Assembly (NCBI GenBank): GCA_949878535.1
Contig: CATLAS010000036.1
Coordinates: forward strand, 1-7,361
Source: an uncultured Eubacteriales bacterium
GTDB taxonomy: Bacteria > Bacillota > Clostridia > Oscillospirales > CAG-272
DNA: 7,361 nucleotides
Reading direction: 5' to 3'
Shown here: in pieces, positions 1 to 5,179 of the stretch
Numbering within the stretch: the stretch's first letter is position 1
Layout: each line of letters opens with the position of its first letter
The notes under the pieces: generated by a model
Database searches by the model: none
Seen by the model: the letters and a program-made list of their open reading frames with translations, nothing else
Told to the model about the DNA's origin: nothing
Translations under genes and position numbers: made by a program

Positions 1-525
1 GCCGGGGCGGCTCTTTCCCACGTGTACTGCTATTTCTTCCTGAGTCAGACCATATTCATCCATTAAGCGCTGATACGCCTTTGCTTCTTCCATAGGGTTT
101 AGATCTTCCCGCTGGATATTTTCAATGATTGCCAGGTGGGCAGATTCTTCGCTGTCTGCCTGCATCAGCACACAGGGCACCTGCTCCAGTCCCAGCAACT
201 TCGCAGCGCGCAGTCGTCGTTCCCCTGCAACCAGCTCATATCCGCTGCTTCCTTCCGGTTTACGTACTGCCAGTGGCTGGATAATTCCATGAATCCGAAT
301 ACTGTCCGCCAGCCGCAGAATTGCATCTTCGGTAAAAAATCGGCGGGGTTGTGACGGATTGGGAGTGATTTCTGCAGGGGAGAGCATGAAAATCATCTGC
401 ACACGGCTTTTTTCACCCAGAGAAAACAGCGCGGGATCTTCCCGCAAGGCGGGTGTGTCGAAAATTTTTGTGTTTTCTGCTTCCTGCATTTTTTTTGTTT
501 TTTGAAAAAACATTGTTCCTGCCAT
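1..525 (-). CDS. parB: ParB/Spo0J/Noc-family nucleoid protein, N-terminal 175 residues (3' end outside window)
   Basis: This gene encodes a CTP-dependent DNA-binding clamp of the ParB/Noc superfamily, which acts in chromosome segregation or nucleoid occlusion. The visible part shows the ParB N-terminal domain: NPSQPRR at about 56-62, the CTP-binding GERRLRA at 101-107, ENIQRE at 135-140, and the start of the helix-turn-helix ending in GKSRPG at 170-175, where the window cuts the gene. The ATG at 525 is preferred because AAAGGA (535-540) lies 9 bases before it. An in-frame ATG at 534 abuts that site, and one at 513 is also possible. The position just after rsmG is that of noc in Bacillus. The N-terminus (MFFQKTKKM) is short, basic and aromatic, loosely like the membrane-binding helix of Noc. 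However, Arg173 in GKSR matches the parS-binding ParB type, where Noc has Gln. Family is certain; ParB versus Noc is open. Confidence 0.9.
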   Translation of the reverse strand, partial: MAGTMFFQKTKKMQEAENTKIFDTPALREDPALFSLGEKSRVQMIFMLSPAEITPNPSQPRRFFTEDAILRLADSIRIHGIIQPLAVRKPEGSSGYELVAGERRLRAAKLLGLEQVPCVLMQADSEESAHLAIIENIQREDLNPMEEAKAYQRLMDEYGLTQEEIAVHVGKSRPG

Positions 526-555
526 TTTTTTCATTCCTTTTCTTTATGTATAACT

Positions 556-587
556 CGGAATATACGATTCCGGATCTCTGTATACAG
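556..587. promoter_or_regulatory. Two adjacent dyads in the parB/noc leader
   Basis: CGGAAT-ATACG-ATTCCG (556-572) is a perfect 6-bp inverted repeat with a 5-base centre. CTGTATACAG (578-587) is a perfect 10-bp palindrome five bases away. Both lie 31-62 bases upstream of the parB/noc start. They could be operator sites or RNA hairpins. No convincing -35/-10 pair was found in 535-658, so the promoter of the gene is not assigned. The regulatory role is inference only. Confidence 0.3.
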
Positions 588-658
588 GATAACACGGCAG
601 GATAAAATATAAAGGAAAAACAGGGGCGAATTTAATATTTGTTTTTGTATGCCTGTGG

Positions 659-686
659 AAAAAATTCCCCGGAAGTGTGGGGGAAT
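659..686 (-). terminator. Rho-independent terminator after rsmG
   Basis: Read on the minus strand, ATTCCCC (686-680) pairs with GGGGAAT (670-664) around a 9-base loop, and a run of six T (664-659) follows, partly shared with the stem end. It starts 6 bases after the rsmG stop codon. It should separate rsmG from the parB/noc gene downstream, which would then need its own promoter or rely on read-through. Confidence 0.7.
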
Positions 687-691
687 GACGG

Positions 692-1444
692 TCAAAGCGG
701 TTTTTTTGCAATCCGTGCCGCGTTGCGGGGATATGTAGATGATGTGGGAGAATTTTTTCTGTAAATTAATAAAAATCGCTGATCTTCCAGTCCGGGCAGG
801 AAATATGGCGTAATACGGACAAGTTCGCAGGATAAAAGCGAAGCAGCACGCCGTGCCTCCTCTACTTCCTCCTGTGCGGCGCTGCCTTTCATGGCAATAA
901 AATGTCCGCCGACACGGAGAAACGGTGTGCACAGTTCCATCAGTACGGGCAGTCTTGCTACTGCCCGAGCGGTGACGATATCAAACTGCTCCCGCATCTC
1001 CTTCCGTCCTGCTTCTTCTGCACGGGTGCAGATTGCATCAAAGGATGCAAGGCCGCATTTTCCTGCGGTGTCTTTGATGTATGTGATTTTTTTTGCGGTA
1101 CTGTCTAAGGCAGTGACAGAAAGATCTGGCAATGCGGCGGCAATGGGGAGAGAGGGAAATCCTGCGCCGCTTCCCACATCCAGCAGCCGATTTCCCGGGG
1201 AATGGGAGGCTTGCAGGATAGTGTTTGCTTCTTTGGCGGCAAATAGACTGTCGATAAAATGCTTGGCAAGAACTTCCTGCGGCTCGGTTATAGCTGTCAG
1301 ATTAAACTGACTGCCGTATGTATCCAAATTTTCAGCGATGATGTGCAGCCGCTCTCCAATGGTAGAATCAGAGAAGCAATCCAGATCGGCAGCCTCTACC
1401 ATTTTTTGATATTCTGCGATAAATTTTTCTTTCTCGTATACCAT
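692..1444 (-). CDS. rsmG: 16S rRNA (guanine-527-N7)-methyltransferase RsmG (GidB)
   Basis: RsmG is a cytoplasmic SAM-dependent enzyme that methylates N7 of G527 (E. coli numbering) in 16S rRNA; loss in other bacteria gives low-level streptomycin resistance. The 250-residue product has the family motifs in order: NLTAITEPQEVLAKHFIDSL (48-67), SAM motif LLDVGSGAGFPSLPIA (87-102), an acidic residue after strand 2 in TALDSTAKK (111-119), TRAEEA (140-145), the DIVTARAVA segment (155-163) and GGHFIAMKG (179-187). The ATG at 1444 is chosen because homology starts there and GAGAGG (1450-1455) lies 5 bases upstream; the open frame runs further up but overlaps the RNHCP gene. The last 20 residues or so after LLIYRK (basic, Ser/Thr/Pro-rich) exceed the usual family end. 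It lies 17 bases after the RNHCP gene, so the two are likely co-transcribed, and it precedes parB/noc as in many Firmicutes. Confidence 0.96.
   Translation of the reverse strand: MVYEKEKFIAEYQKMVEAADLDCFSDSTIGERLHIIAENLDTYGSQFNLTAITEPQEVLAKHFIDSLFAAKEANTILQASHSPGNRLLDVGSGAGFPSLPIAAALPDLSVTALDSTAKKITYIKDTAGKCGLASFDAICTRAEEAGRKEMREQFDIVTARAVARLPVLMELCTPFLRVGGHFIAMKGSAAQEEVEEARRAASLLSCELVRITPYFLPGLEDQRFLLIYRKNSPTSSTYPRNAARIAKKPL
1190..1203. promoter_or_regulatory. Noc-binding-site-like palindrome inside rsmG
   Basis: ATTTCCCGGGGAAT differs at one position from the Bacillus subtilis Noc-binding consensus ATTTCCCGGGAAAT. It lies inside the rsmG coding region, less than 1 kb from the parB/noc gene. 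It codes for SPGNR just before the SAM motif, so it may be chance. The visible part of the local ParB-family protein has the parS-type Arg rather than the Noc-type Gln, which argues against it recognising this site. Confidence 0.25.
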
Positions 1445-1461
1445 ATAAACCTCTCGTCTCC

Positions 1462-1797
1462 TCAGTCGTGTCTGCCGGTGAGGGCGATAATTTTCATCAG
1501 ATCGTCCGGCTGTACTTTCACACCAGGACCGTATGCCGCACGATTTCGACGGAGCGCGCCGCAGACGGTGCACCGGTGGTGGATAATGTATCCTTTTTTT
1601 GCATCTGGCTGGGCAGATACCGGTTCCATCAGCCCGCCGCACTCGCTGGCGCGGTCACCGGGCAGCTCGTCCAGATGCCGGCTCCACAGGCAAAAGGGGC
1701 AGTGATTGCGTGAGGTGAACCCCAACGGTTCTACCTCCTTGCCACAGTGCCCGCAGATAAACCCGCTGTCTTTTTTTTGAAATCGTTTACTGTCCAT
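1462..1797 (-). CDS. RNHCP-domain protein (zinc-ribbon-like, function unknown)
   Basis: This is a 111-residue protein of the RNHCP family, named after its conserved RNHCP motif, here at 30-34 and continuing as FCLWSRHLDELPGDRASECGG. Cysteine pairs C15-x2-C18, C33-x2-C36 and C76-x2-C79 plus C53 look like zinc-binding knuckles, so a small metal-binding, possibly nucleic-acid-binding protein is likely; no biochemical role is known to me. The sequence matches the usual family length and organisation, with no sign of truncation. The ATG at 1797 follows AAAGGCGG (1805-1812) at 7 bases. An in-frame TAA lies directly before the ATG, so it cannot be extended. It is the first gene of a unit with rsmG 17 bases downstream. 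Confidence 0.88.
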   Translation of the reverse strand: MDSKRFQKKDSGFICGHCGKEVEPLGFTSRNHCPFCLWSRHLDELPGDRASECGGLMEPVSAQPDAKKGYIIHHRCTVCGALRRNRAAYGPGVKVQPDDLMKIIALTGRHD

Positions 1798-1831
1798 TTA
1801 TATACCGCCTTTCACTTAATAAGCCTCCTTA
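1798..1831 (-). other. Strong Shine-Dalgarno plus 5-codon mini-ORF directly before the RNHCP gene
   Basis: On the minus strand a consensus TAAGGAGG (1831-1824) is followed after 8 bases by GTG AAA GGC GGT ATA TAA (1815-1798), and the TAA abuts the ATG of the RNHCP gene. The better ribosome site therefore serves the mini-ORF, while the RNHCP gene has the weaker AAAGGCGG inside it. This may be a leader peptide giving translational coupling, or a decayed ancestral start. No attenuator hairpin is obvious. Confidence 0.3.
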
Positions 1832-1836
1832 GGATC

Positions 1837-1856
1837 CACTGCGTGGCACTGTGTGG
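1837..1856. repeat. 10-bp direct repeat, two tandem copies
   Basis: CACTGCGTGG is followed directly by CACTGTGTGG, with one mismatch between the copies. The first copy also contains the small dyad CCAC-TGC-GTGG (1836-1846). It lies between the RNHCP start and the palindromic repeat. No function is evident. Confidence 0.5.
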
Positions 1857-1881
1857 CTCCTGCGCAATATAAGCTTTATAA

Positions 1882-2026
1882 GGCTCCCTTGTGCAAAGGG
1901 AGCTCCCGCGGAGCGGGTGAGGGATTGTTCCTGCTATCATTTTGGATAATCTACAAATCGACAGTATATGCAAACAATCCCTCCGACTCGCCTATGGCGA
2001 GCCACCTCCCTTTGCACAAGGGAGGC
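1882..2026. repeat. Long palindromic intergenic element (MITE/REP-like)
   Basis: Left arm 1882-1929 begins GGCTCCCTTGTGCAAAGGG and ends GAGGGATTGTT. Right arm 1973-2026 is its reverse complement with changes, beginning AACAATCCC and ending GCACAAGGGAGGC. A 43-base unique centre (1930-1972) separates them. Each arm carries its own hairpins: CTCCCTT-GTGCA-AAGGGAG at 1884-1902, CCCGC-GGA-GCGGG at 1904-1916, CTCGCC-TAT-GGCGAG at 1987-2001 and CCTCCCTT-TGCAC-AAGGGAGG at 2005-2025. I recall similar repeats between genes in Ruminococcaceae-type Clostridia. A weak reading frame (about 1951-2511, minus) that crosses it is repeat-derived noise. No transposase is present, so any mobility would be in trans. 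Confidence 0.85.
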
Positions 2027-2053
2027 AAATGAGTAGGTGAGAGCCTATGGAGT

Positions 2054-2079
2054 GCCACCCCCCTTTGCACAAGGGGGGC
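2054..2079. repeat. Second half copy of the palindromic repeat
   Basis: GCCACCCCCCTTTGCACAAG followed by GGGGGC repeats the outer end of the main element's right arm (2001-2026), 53 bases further on. The stem has compensating C/G changes: CCCCCCTT-TGCAC-AAGGGGGG. The preceding GAGCCTATGGAGTGCCAC is a decayed version of the arm's CTCGCCTATGGCGAGCCAC, whose small hairpin is lost. Confidence 0.8.
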
Positions 2080-2107
2080 TTTAATAGAATTAAAGTACCT
2101 GCAGCCT

Positions 2108-2130
2108 GCCACTTCCCTGTACAAGGGGGC
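2108..2130. repeat. Third, degenerate half copy of the palindromic repeat
   Basis: GCCACTTCCCTGTACAAGGG plus GGC lies 54 bases after the second copy. It has lost bases in the loop region, so only a weak TCCCT/AGGGG stem remains. Its outer flank GGGGGCTTTTAAA mirrors the left outer edge of the whole array (TTTATAAGGCTCCC, 1876-1889), so the composite may have inserted as one unit of about 1876-2137. Confidence 0.6.
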
Positions 2131-2278
2131 TTTTAAATTTGTGCTGCGCCTTTTAATTTTATTGCAAAATTTACATAAAAAATATAAAAACTTCCGTCCG
2201 GGGGACACATAGACTGGTGCAAATGGGGAGATACTATCACTGTGCAAAAATCTATAACAATTAAAGGAGAATGCACAA
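2131..2278 (+). promoter_or_regulatory. AT-rich leader of the acidic membrane protein gene
   Basis: This gene-free stretch lies between the repeats and the plus-strand gene. Weak promoter candidates are TTGCAA (2162-2167) with TATAAA (2183-2188) at a short 15-base spacing, TAGACT (2210-2215) with TACTAT (2232-2237) at 16 bases, and an isolated TATAAC (2253-2258). None is convincing. The ribosome site AAAGGAG (2263-2269) is good and lies 9 bases before the ATG. Confidence 0.35.
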
Positions 2279-2803
2279 ATGCAATTAAATAAATACAGAA
2301 AAGCCATATCGGTATTTTTTGCAGCTTTGATTCTGATTACCGTGTGCGTTGTTCTGCCTGTAACTGCCAGCGCAGGATATGCAGGTGAAGCAAAGGAAGC
2401 AGCAATTTCCGATGTTCTTCCCGGAGACGGAGAAGGCGGAATGGCAAGAAACAACGATGGCACAGACCGCAGTGGAACAGGCACCGATGACGACATTTTG
2501 GATCCGGACAACGGAACCGTAGGAAACGACGTGGATCATGATGATAATAACGGCAGCGACACCTCCGATGGGAAGGGCGATAGCCGGGACACATCCGATG
2601 CAGACGTTACATCTGACAAAACATCAGATACCTCCGGTAAAAAAGATGATGCAACATCCGATAAAGATACCGCAAATGATCTTGTGGATGATGTAAAGGA
2701 TGAGGCAGAAAATATGGGTGTTTGGGGCGTGATTATTGCAATTATCATTATTGTAATCATCATTGCACTGATCTTTGCAATCATACCCAAGCGCAAAAAA
2801 TAA
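2279..2803 (+). CDS. Secreted single-pass membrane protein with Asp-rich acidic linker, unknown function
   Basis: I do not recognise this 174-residue protein. It begins with a typical signal peptide: basic MQLNKYRK, a hydrophobic core at about 9-28, and a likely cleavage after TASA near residue 32. Residues 45-145 are a low-complexity linker rich in Asp, Ser, Thr and Gly (about 30 Asp, repeated TSD/SDK/SDT triplets), strongly negative and probably unstructured. Residues 149-169 are one Ile/Val-rich membrane helix, and PKRKK forms a basic cytoplasmic end. The predicted form is N-out, C-in, with the acidic part outside the membrane. There is no LPXTG motif; the tail resembles sortase-substrate tails only in layout. 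AAAGGAG at 2263-2269 sets the start. It is the only plus-strand gene in the window, flanked upstream by repeats and downstream by its own terminator, so it is probably monocistronic. Cation binding or a surface spacer are guesses. Confidence 0.8.
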   Translation: MQLNKYRKAISVFFAALILITVCVVLPVTASAGYAGEAKEAAISDVLPGDGEGGMARNNDGTDRSGTGTDDDILDPDNGTVGNDVDHDDNNGSDTSDGKGDSRDTSDADVTSDKTSDTSGKKDDATSDKDTANDLVDDVKDEAENMGVWGVIIAIIIIVIIIALIFAIIPKRKK

Positions 2804-2808
2804 CAGGT

Positions 2809-2840
2809 AAGGAGCCCTTCGGTTTTTCTGGGCTCCTTTT
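2809..2840 (+). terminator. Rho-independent terminator after the acidic membrane protein gene
   Basis: AAGGAGCCC (2809-2817) pairs with GGGCTCCTT (2830-2838) around a 12-base T-rich loop and is followed by T residues to 2840. It lies 6 bases after the stop codon. The convergent pgsA gene ends at 2849. On the minus strand the same hairpin lacks an adjacent T-run (ACCTGTTATTTTTT follows), so it may stop pgsA transcription less well. Confidence 0.8.
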
Positions 2841-2848
2841 ACATAGCT

Positions 2849-3430
2849 TTATTCATTTGGTGTGATAAACTTCCAATAGTGGCGCAGATAGTCGGCGCCG
2901 GACCAGACGGTCATAATGATCATGGCTGCGATGGTTATGTAGGAGAGAATGTGCCAGTCCCGGAAGGGAACAAATGGCAGAACCACAGGCTCCAAAAGCA
3001 CAGTGACAATACATACGATCTGTGTGACCGTTTTGACCTTTCCCAGCCAGCTTGCTGCGATCACCAGTCCCTCCTGTCCGCTTGCTACGAGCCGGATAGA
3101 GGTGACAGCCAATTCCCGGAACATAACGATTGCCGCTGCCCAGATAAATACAGGGCGGATATCGGCAAATCGATACAGGATGGAAAGAAGTGCGCCGAAT
3201 ACCATAAATTTGTCGGCAAGTGGATCCATAAATTTCCCGAAATTGGTAATCAAGTTATACTTTCTTGCAATTTTTCCGTCCAGCATGTCGGTAAGGGATG
3301 TGAGAATAAACAGGACGGCAGCAAGGATTCTGCACAAAGTATCATTTGGCACTGCTATGGTAACGATCATAAAAACCGGCACCAAAAGAATGCGGATCAG
3401 TGTAAGCTTGTTGGGAAGGTTGAGTTTCAT
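2849..3430 (-). CDS. pgsA: CDP-diacylglycerol--glycerol-3-phosphate 3-phosphatidyltransferase
   Basis: PgsA is an integral membrane enzyme that joins CDP-diacylglycerol and glycerol-3-phosphate to make phosphatidylglycerophosphate, the committed step to phosphatidylglycerol and cardiolipin. The 193-residue product carries the full CDP-alcohol phosphotransferase signature, with all four Asp present: D48-x2-D51-G52-x2-A55-R56-x8-G65-x3-D69-x3-D73. The start NLPNKLTLIRILLVP is typical of PgsA, and several further hydrophobic segments follow (about 12-28, 33-47, 75-90, 93-112, 134-152, 162-178). The ATG at 3430 is chosen from homology; no Shine-Dalgarno precedes it. The open frame continues upstream, but that part reads as non-conserved sequence. 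It is the last gene of the probable operon and converges on the acidic membrane protein gene. Confidence 0.95.
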   Translation of the reverse strand: MKLNLPNKLTLIRILLVPVFMIVTIAVPNDTLCRILAAVLFILTSLTDMLDGKIARKYNLITNFGKFMDPLADKFMVFGALLSILYRFADIRPVFIWAAAIVMFRELAVTSIRLVASGQEGLVIAASWLGKVKTVTQIVCIVTVLLEPVVLPFVPFRDWHILSYITIAAMIIMTVWSGADYLRHYWKFITPNE

Positions 3431-3516
3431 AGAAAAAACGTTTGGATCTGCTGATCCGGGTCCGGAGGGATTATATTTGCGGTTTGCCGCAGTCCTCTTC
3501 ACCTTTGTGTGGCAGC
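3431..3516 (-). promoter_or_regulatory. pgsA leader with -10-like box and small hairpin plus T-run
   Basis: The 86-base gap before pgsA holds, on the minus strand, a perfect TATAAT (3475-3470) without a good -35. A 5-bp hairpin GGATC-AGCA-GATCC (3457-3444) follows, then AAACG and six T just before the ATG. There is no ribosome site. It may be an internal promoter with a short leader, or a weak attenuator. Confidence 0.3.
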
Positions 3517-3858
3517 TTACCCCAGGGAGGATAAAAGCTGTCTGAAATATTGCAGGACAAATAAATCCAGAAAATCCAGAAGAAAAATGATTAAAATGGG
3601 AAAAATCCAAACGAGAAGGGCTTTTCCCTTTTCGGGGGGAACATTTCCTGCGCCCGTTTTCGGATGGGTTTGAATCCAGTATATGAGGAACAGAATCAGC
3701 GCCGCCGCGGCATACACGGCGGTGCAGATTTTATAGGGAAGTGCACTTTGCAGATGTATGCCAAGCTGGATACAGCCCTGATACACAAGAAACATCCATA
3801 CAAAATGGAACATGATCCAAAGGGCAAAGCGAGCCTTTTTATTTTTTTGCATTTTCAT
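3517..3858 (-). CDS. Small three-helix membrane protein, unknown function
   Basis: I do not recognise this protein of 113 residues. It has a Lys-rich start (MKMQKNKKAR) and three hydrophobic segments at about 11-30, 44-62 and 81-103. A polar loop (HPKTGAGNVPPEKGK, 65-79) lies between helices two and three, and the end is short (FRQLLSSLG). By the positive-inside rule the N-terminus and the 65-79 loop would be cytoplasmic. The start is uncertain: ATG 3858 is used, but an in-frame GTG at 3876 with a weak AGG, or ATG 3852, are alternatives. All overlap the 3' end of the galK-like gene (stop at 3839), which suggests translational coupling. pgsA begins 86 bases downstream. Coding is supported by the intact frame, the overlap and the membrane-protein composition, not by homology. 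Confidence 0.72.
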   Translation of the reverse strand: MKMQKNKKARFALWIMFHFVWMFLVYQGCIQLGIHLQSALPYKICTAVYAAAALILFLIYWIQTHPKTGAGNVPPEKGKALLVWIFPILIIFLLDFLDLFVLQYFRQLLSSLG

Positions 3859-5143
3859 GATAAATACAGCATGCACCTGCCTGTCGAATGGATATCATAT
3901 GGCAAGCATCTGTGCCAAAATAGCTTTCAATATAGTGTTTATATTCCTGGGCAAGCGCACTGGGGACAAAAACTTGTATGGTTCCGGCAAAACCGCCTCC
4001 GTGCAGTCGCCATGCAGCGTTTTTTCCAGAAAGAAATGCTTCTGTGAGACACAGCGCCAGAGAAAGCCCTTGATGGAAGGGATCCTTAGCAGCGTATCCG
4101 TTTTGCAGATACCGGAAGCTGGAATTGCCGCTTTCCAGAATTAGATTCAAAAAGTCACCAATTCTTCCTTTTGAAAGAGCATTTGCCTGCTGGCTGACCC
4201 GCTCGTTTTCCTGAATAAAGTGAATCGCCCGGAGCAGCGCCCGGTCGCCGCATGCCTGTCGGATTTCGTCTGTACGGGCAAGCAGTTCCTGTATTTGGAT
4301 TCCACGGAGGACAGGACGGTCAAACAGCGCTGCCACCTGCTTCATTTCCCGGGGAATAGATGCATATTCTTCATTGAGATCTGCATGGCTGCCGCCGGTG
4401 TTTACAATGCACAGGGTGTATCCTGCTGCAGTAAGGTCATAATTTATTTTTTCAATTTCCGGTTCTCCCGGATTTGCAAAATCAATATGTATAATGCCGC
4501 CTACAGCGCAAGCCAACTGATCCATCAATCCGCAGGGCTTGCCGAAGAATGTATTTTCCGCGTACTGAGCAATTTTTGCGATTTCAGCATTTTCTACAGC
4601 CCCATCATTATACAAATAATTGAGAATGTTTCCTACCATTACGGAAAAGGCTGCAGAGGAAGACAACCCGGATCCCTGGGGAACGCAGGATGTAGTATAT
4701 GCATCAAAACCGCCTACCTGGTAGCCCCTGTCCATAAATCCCCGTACCATACCGGCGATCATTGCCTTTGAGGTGAAGGAAGCATCAGGATCTGGGGCGT
4801 CTGCCTGACAAAGATGAATGGTATCCGGTGCAAATCCCTCACTGTGTACGGTAATGCAGTCATCCTGCCTGGGGCTGGCAGCTGCCAGAATATCCATATT
4901 CACGCTTGCGGCGATTACTTTTCCTAAATTGTGATCTGTATGATTGCCGCCAATTTCCGTTCTGCCGCCAACGGATAACAAAGAGATACAGCGATCTGAG
5001 CCGAACAAATCAGCAAACCGCTGTACAGTATGGGCACAGCGATCGCGCTGTGCCGTGAGTCCGTTATGGTTTGTGCCGCATACGGTCAGTGCGGGATCTG
5101 CCCCGCCGGATAAAATATATTCCTGAAGATTTGTTGCGTCCAT
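3839..5143 (-). CDS. galK: Galactokinase-family GHMP sugar kinase
   Basis: This is a cytoplasmic GHMP-superfamily kinase, expected to phosphorylate galactose at C1 with ATP (Leloir pathway). The 434-residue product shows the galactokinase motif GGRTEIGGNHTDHN (59-72), the ATP-binding PQGSGLSSSAAF (155-166), the catalytic-Asp segment GKPCGLMDQ with D208 (201-209), and the C-terminal GHMP motif LHGGGFAGT (380-388). Arg61, His68 and Asp70 match the sugar contacts of known enzymes. The Glu that normally precedes the His (GEHTDY, human E43) is Asn67 here. I recall this GGNHTDH form from other clostridial proteins annotated as galactokinase, so galactose is likely but not proven as substrate. It is longer than the usual 390 or so residues, mainly at the N-terminus. 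AAGGA lies 10 bases before the ATG. No galT or galE is present in the window. Confidence 0.88.
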   Translation of the reverse strand: MDATNLQEYILSGGADPALTVCGTNHNGLTAQRDRCAHTVQRFADLFGSDRCISLLSVGGRTEIGGNHTDHNLGKVIAASVNMDILAAASPRQDDCITVHSEGFAPDTIHLCQADAPDPDASFTSKAMIAGMVRGFMDRGYQVGGFDAYTTSCVPQGSGLSSSAAFSVMVGNILNYLYNDGAVENAEIAKIAQYAENTFFGKPCGLMDQLACAVGGIIHIDFANPGEPEIEKINYDLTAAGYTLCIVNTGGSHADLNEEYASIPREMKQVAALFDRPVLRGIQIQELLARTDEIRQACGDRALLRAIHFIQENERVSQQANALSKGRIGDFLNLILESGNSSFRYLQNGYAAKDPFHQGLSLALCLTEAFLSGKNAAWRLHGGGFAGTIQVFVPSALAQEYKHYIESYFGTDACHMISIRQAGACCIYHENAKK

Positions 5144-5179
5144 GAGCCAAAAGTCCTTCTATTGATAGTATGCTGCTGC

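Noticed and set aside
14..29. CACGTG-centred possible parS site inside the ParB/Noc gene
   Set aside because: Only the CACGTG core fits; the flanks match TGTTTCACGTGAAACA at very few positions.
652..664. DnaA-box-like TTTTCCACA near the rsmG terminator, and another near-match at about 1577
   Set aside because: Single isolated one-mismatch copies inside a terminator and a coding region; no cluster or AT-rich unwinding region that would mark an origin.
891..1310. 139-codon open frame on the plus strand
   Set aside because: Antisense to rsmG, which has clear motifs throughout; no ribosome site and no recognisable domain.
1876..2137. CRISPR array or insertion sequence
   Set aside because: The repeats are palindromic, unequal and inverted, with too few copies and no spacer logic, and no transposase or cas gene is present.
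1951..2511. Open frame of 186 codons on the minus strand
   Set aside because: Its C-terminal half is translated palindromic repeat (PPLCKGRW-like peptide) and its N-terminal half is antisense to the acidic membrane protein gene; no ribosome site or domain.
3431..3502. Upstream GTG start for pgsA at 3502
   Set aside because: It would add 24 residues unlike any PgsA start, has no ribosome site, and the canonical NLPNKLT start lies at the ATG 3430.
2879..3545. Two plus-strand open frames of 191 and 198 codons
   Set aside because: Antisense shadows of pgsA; the composition looks non-coding and pgsA carries the full catalytic signature.
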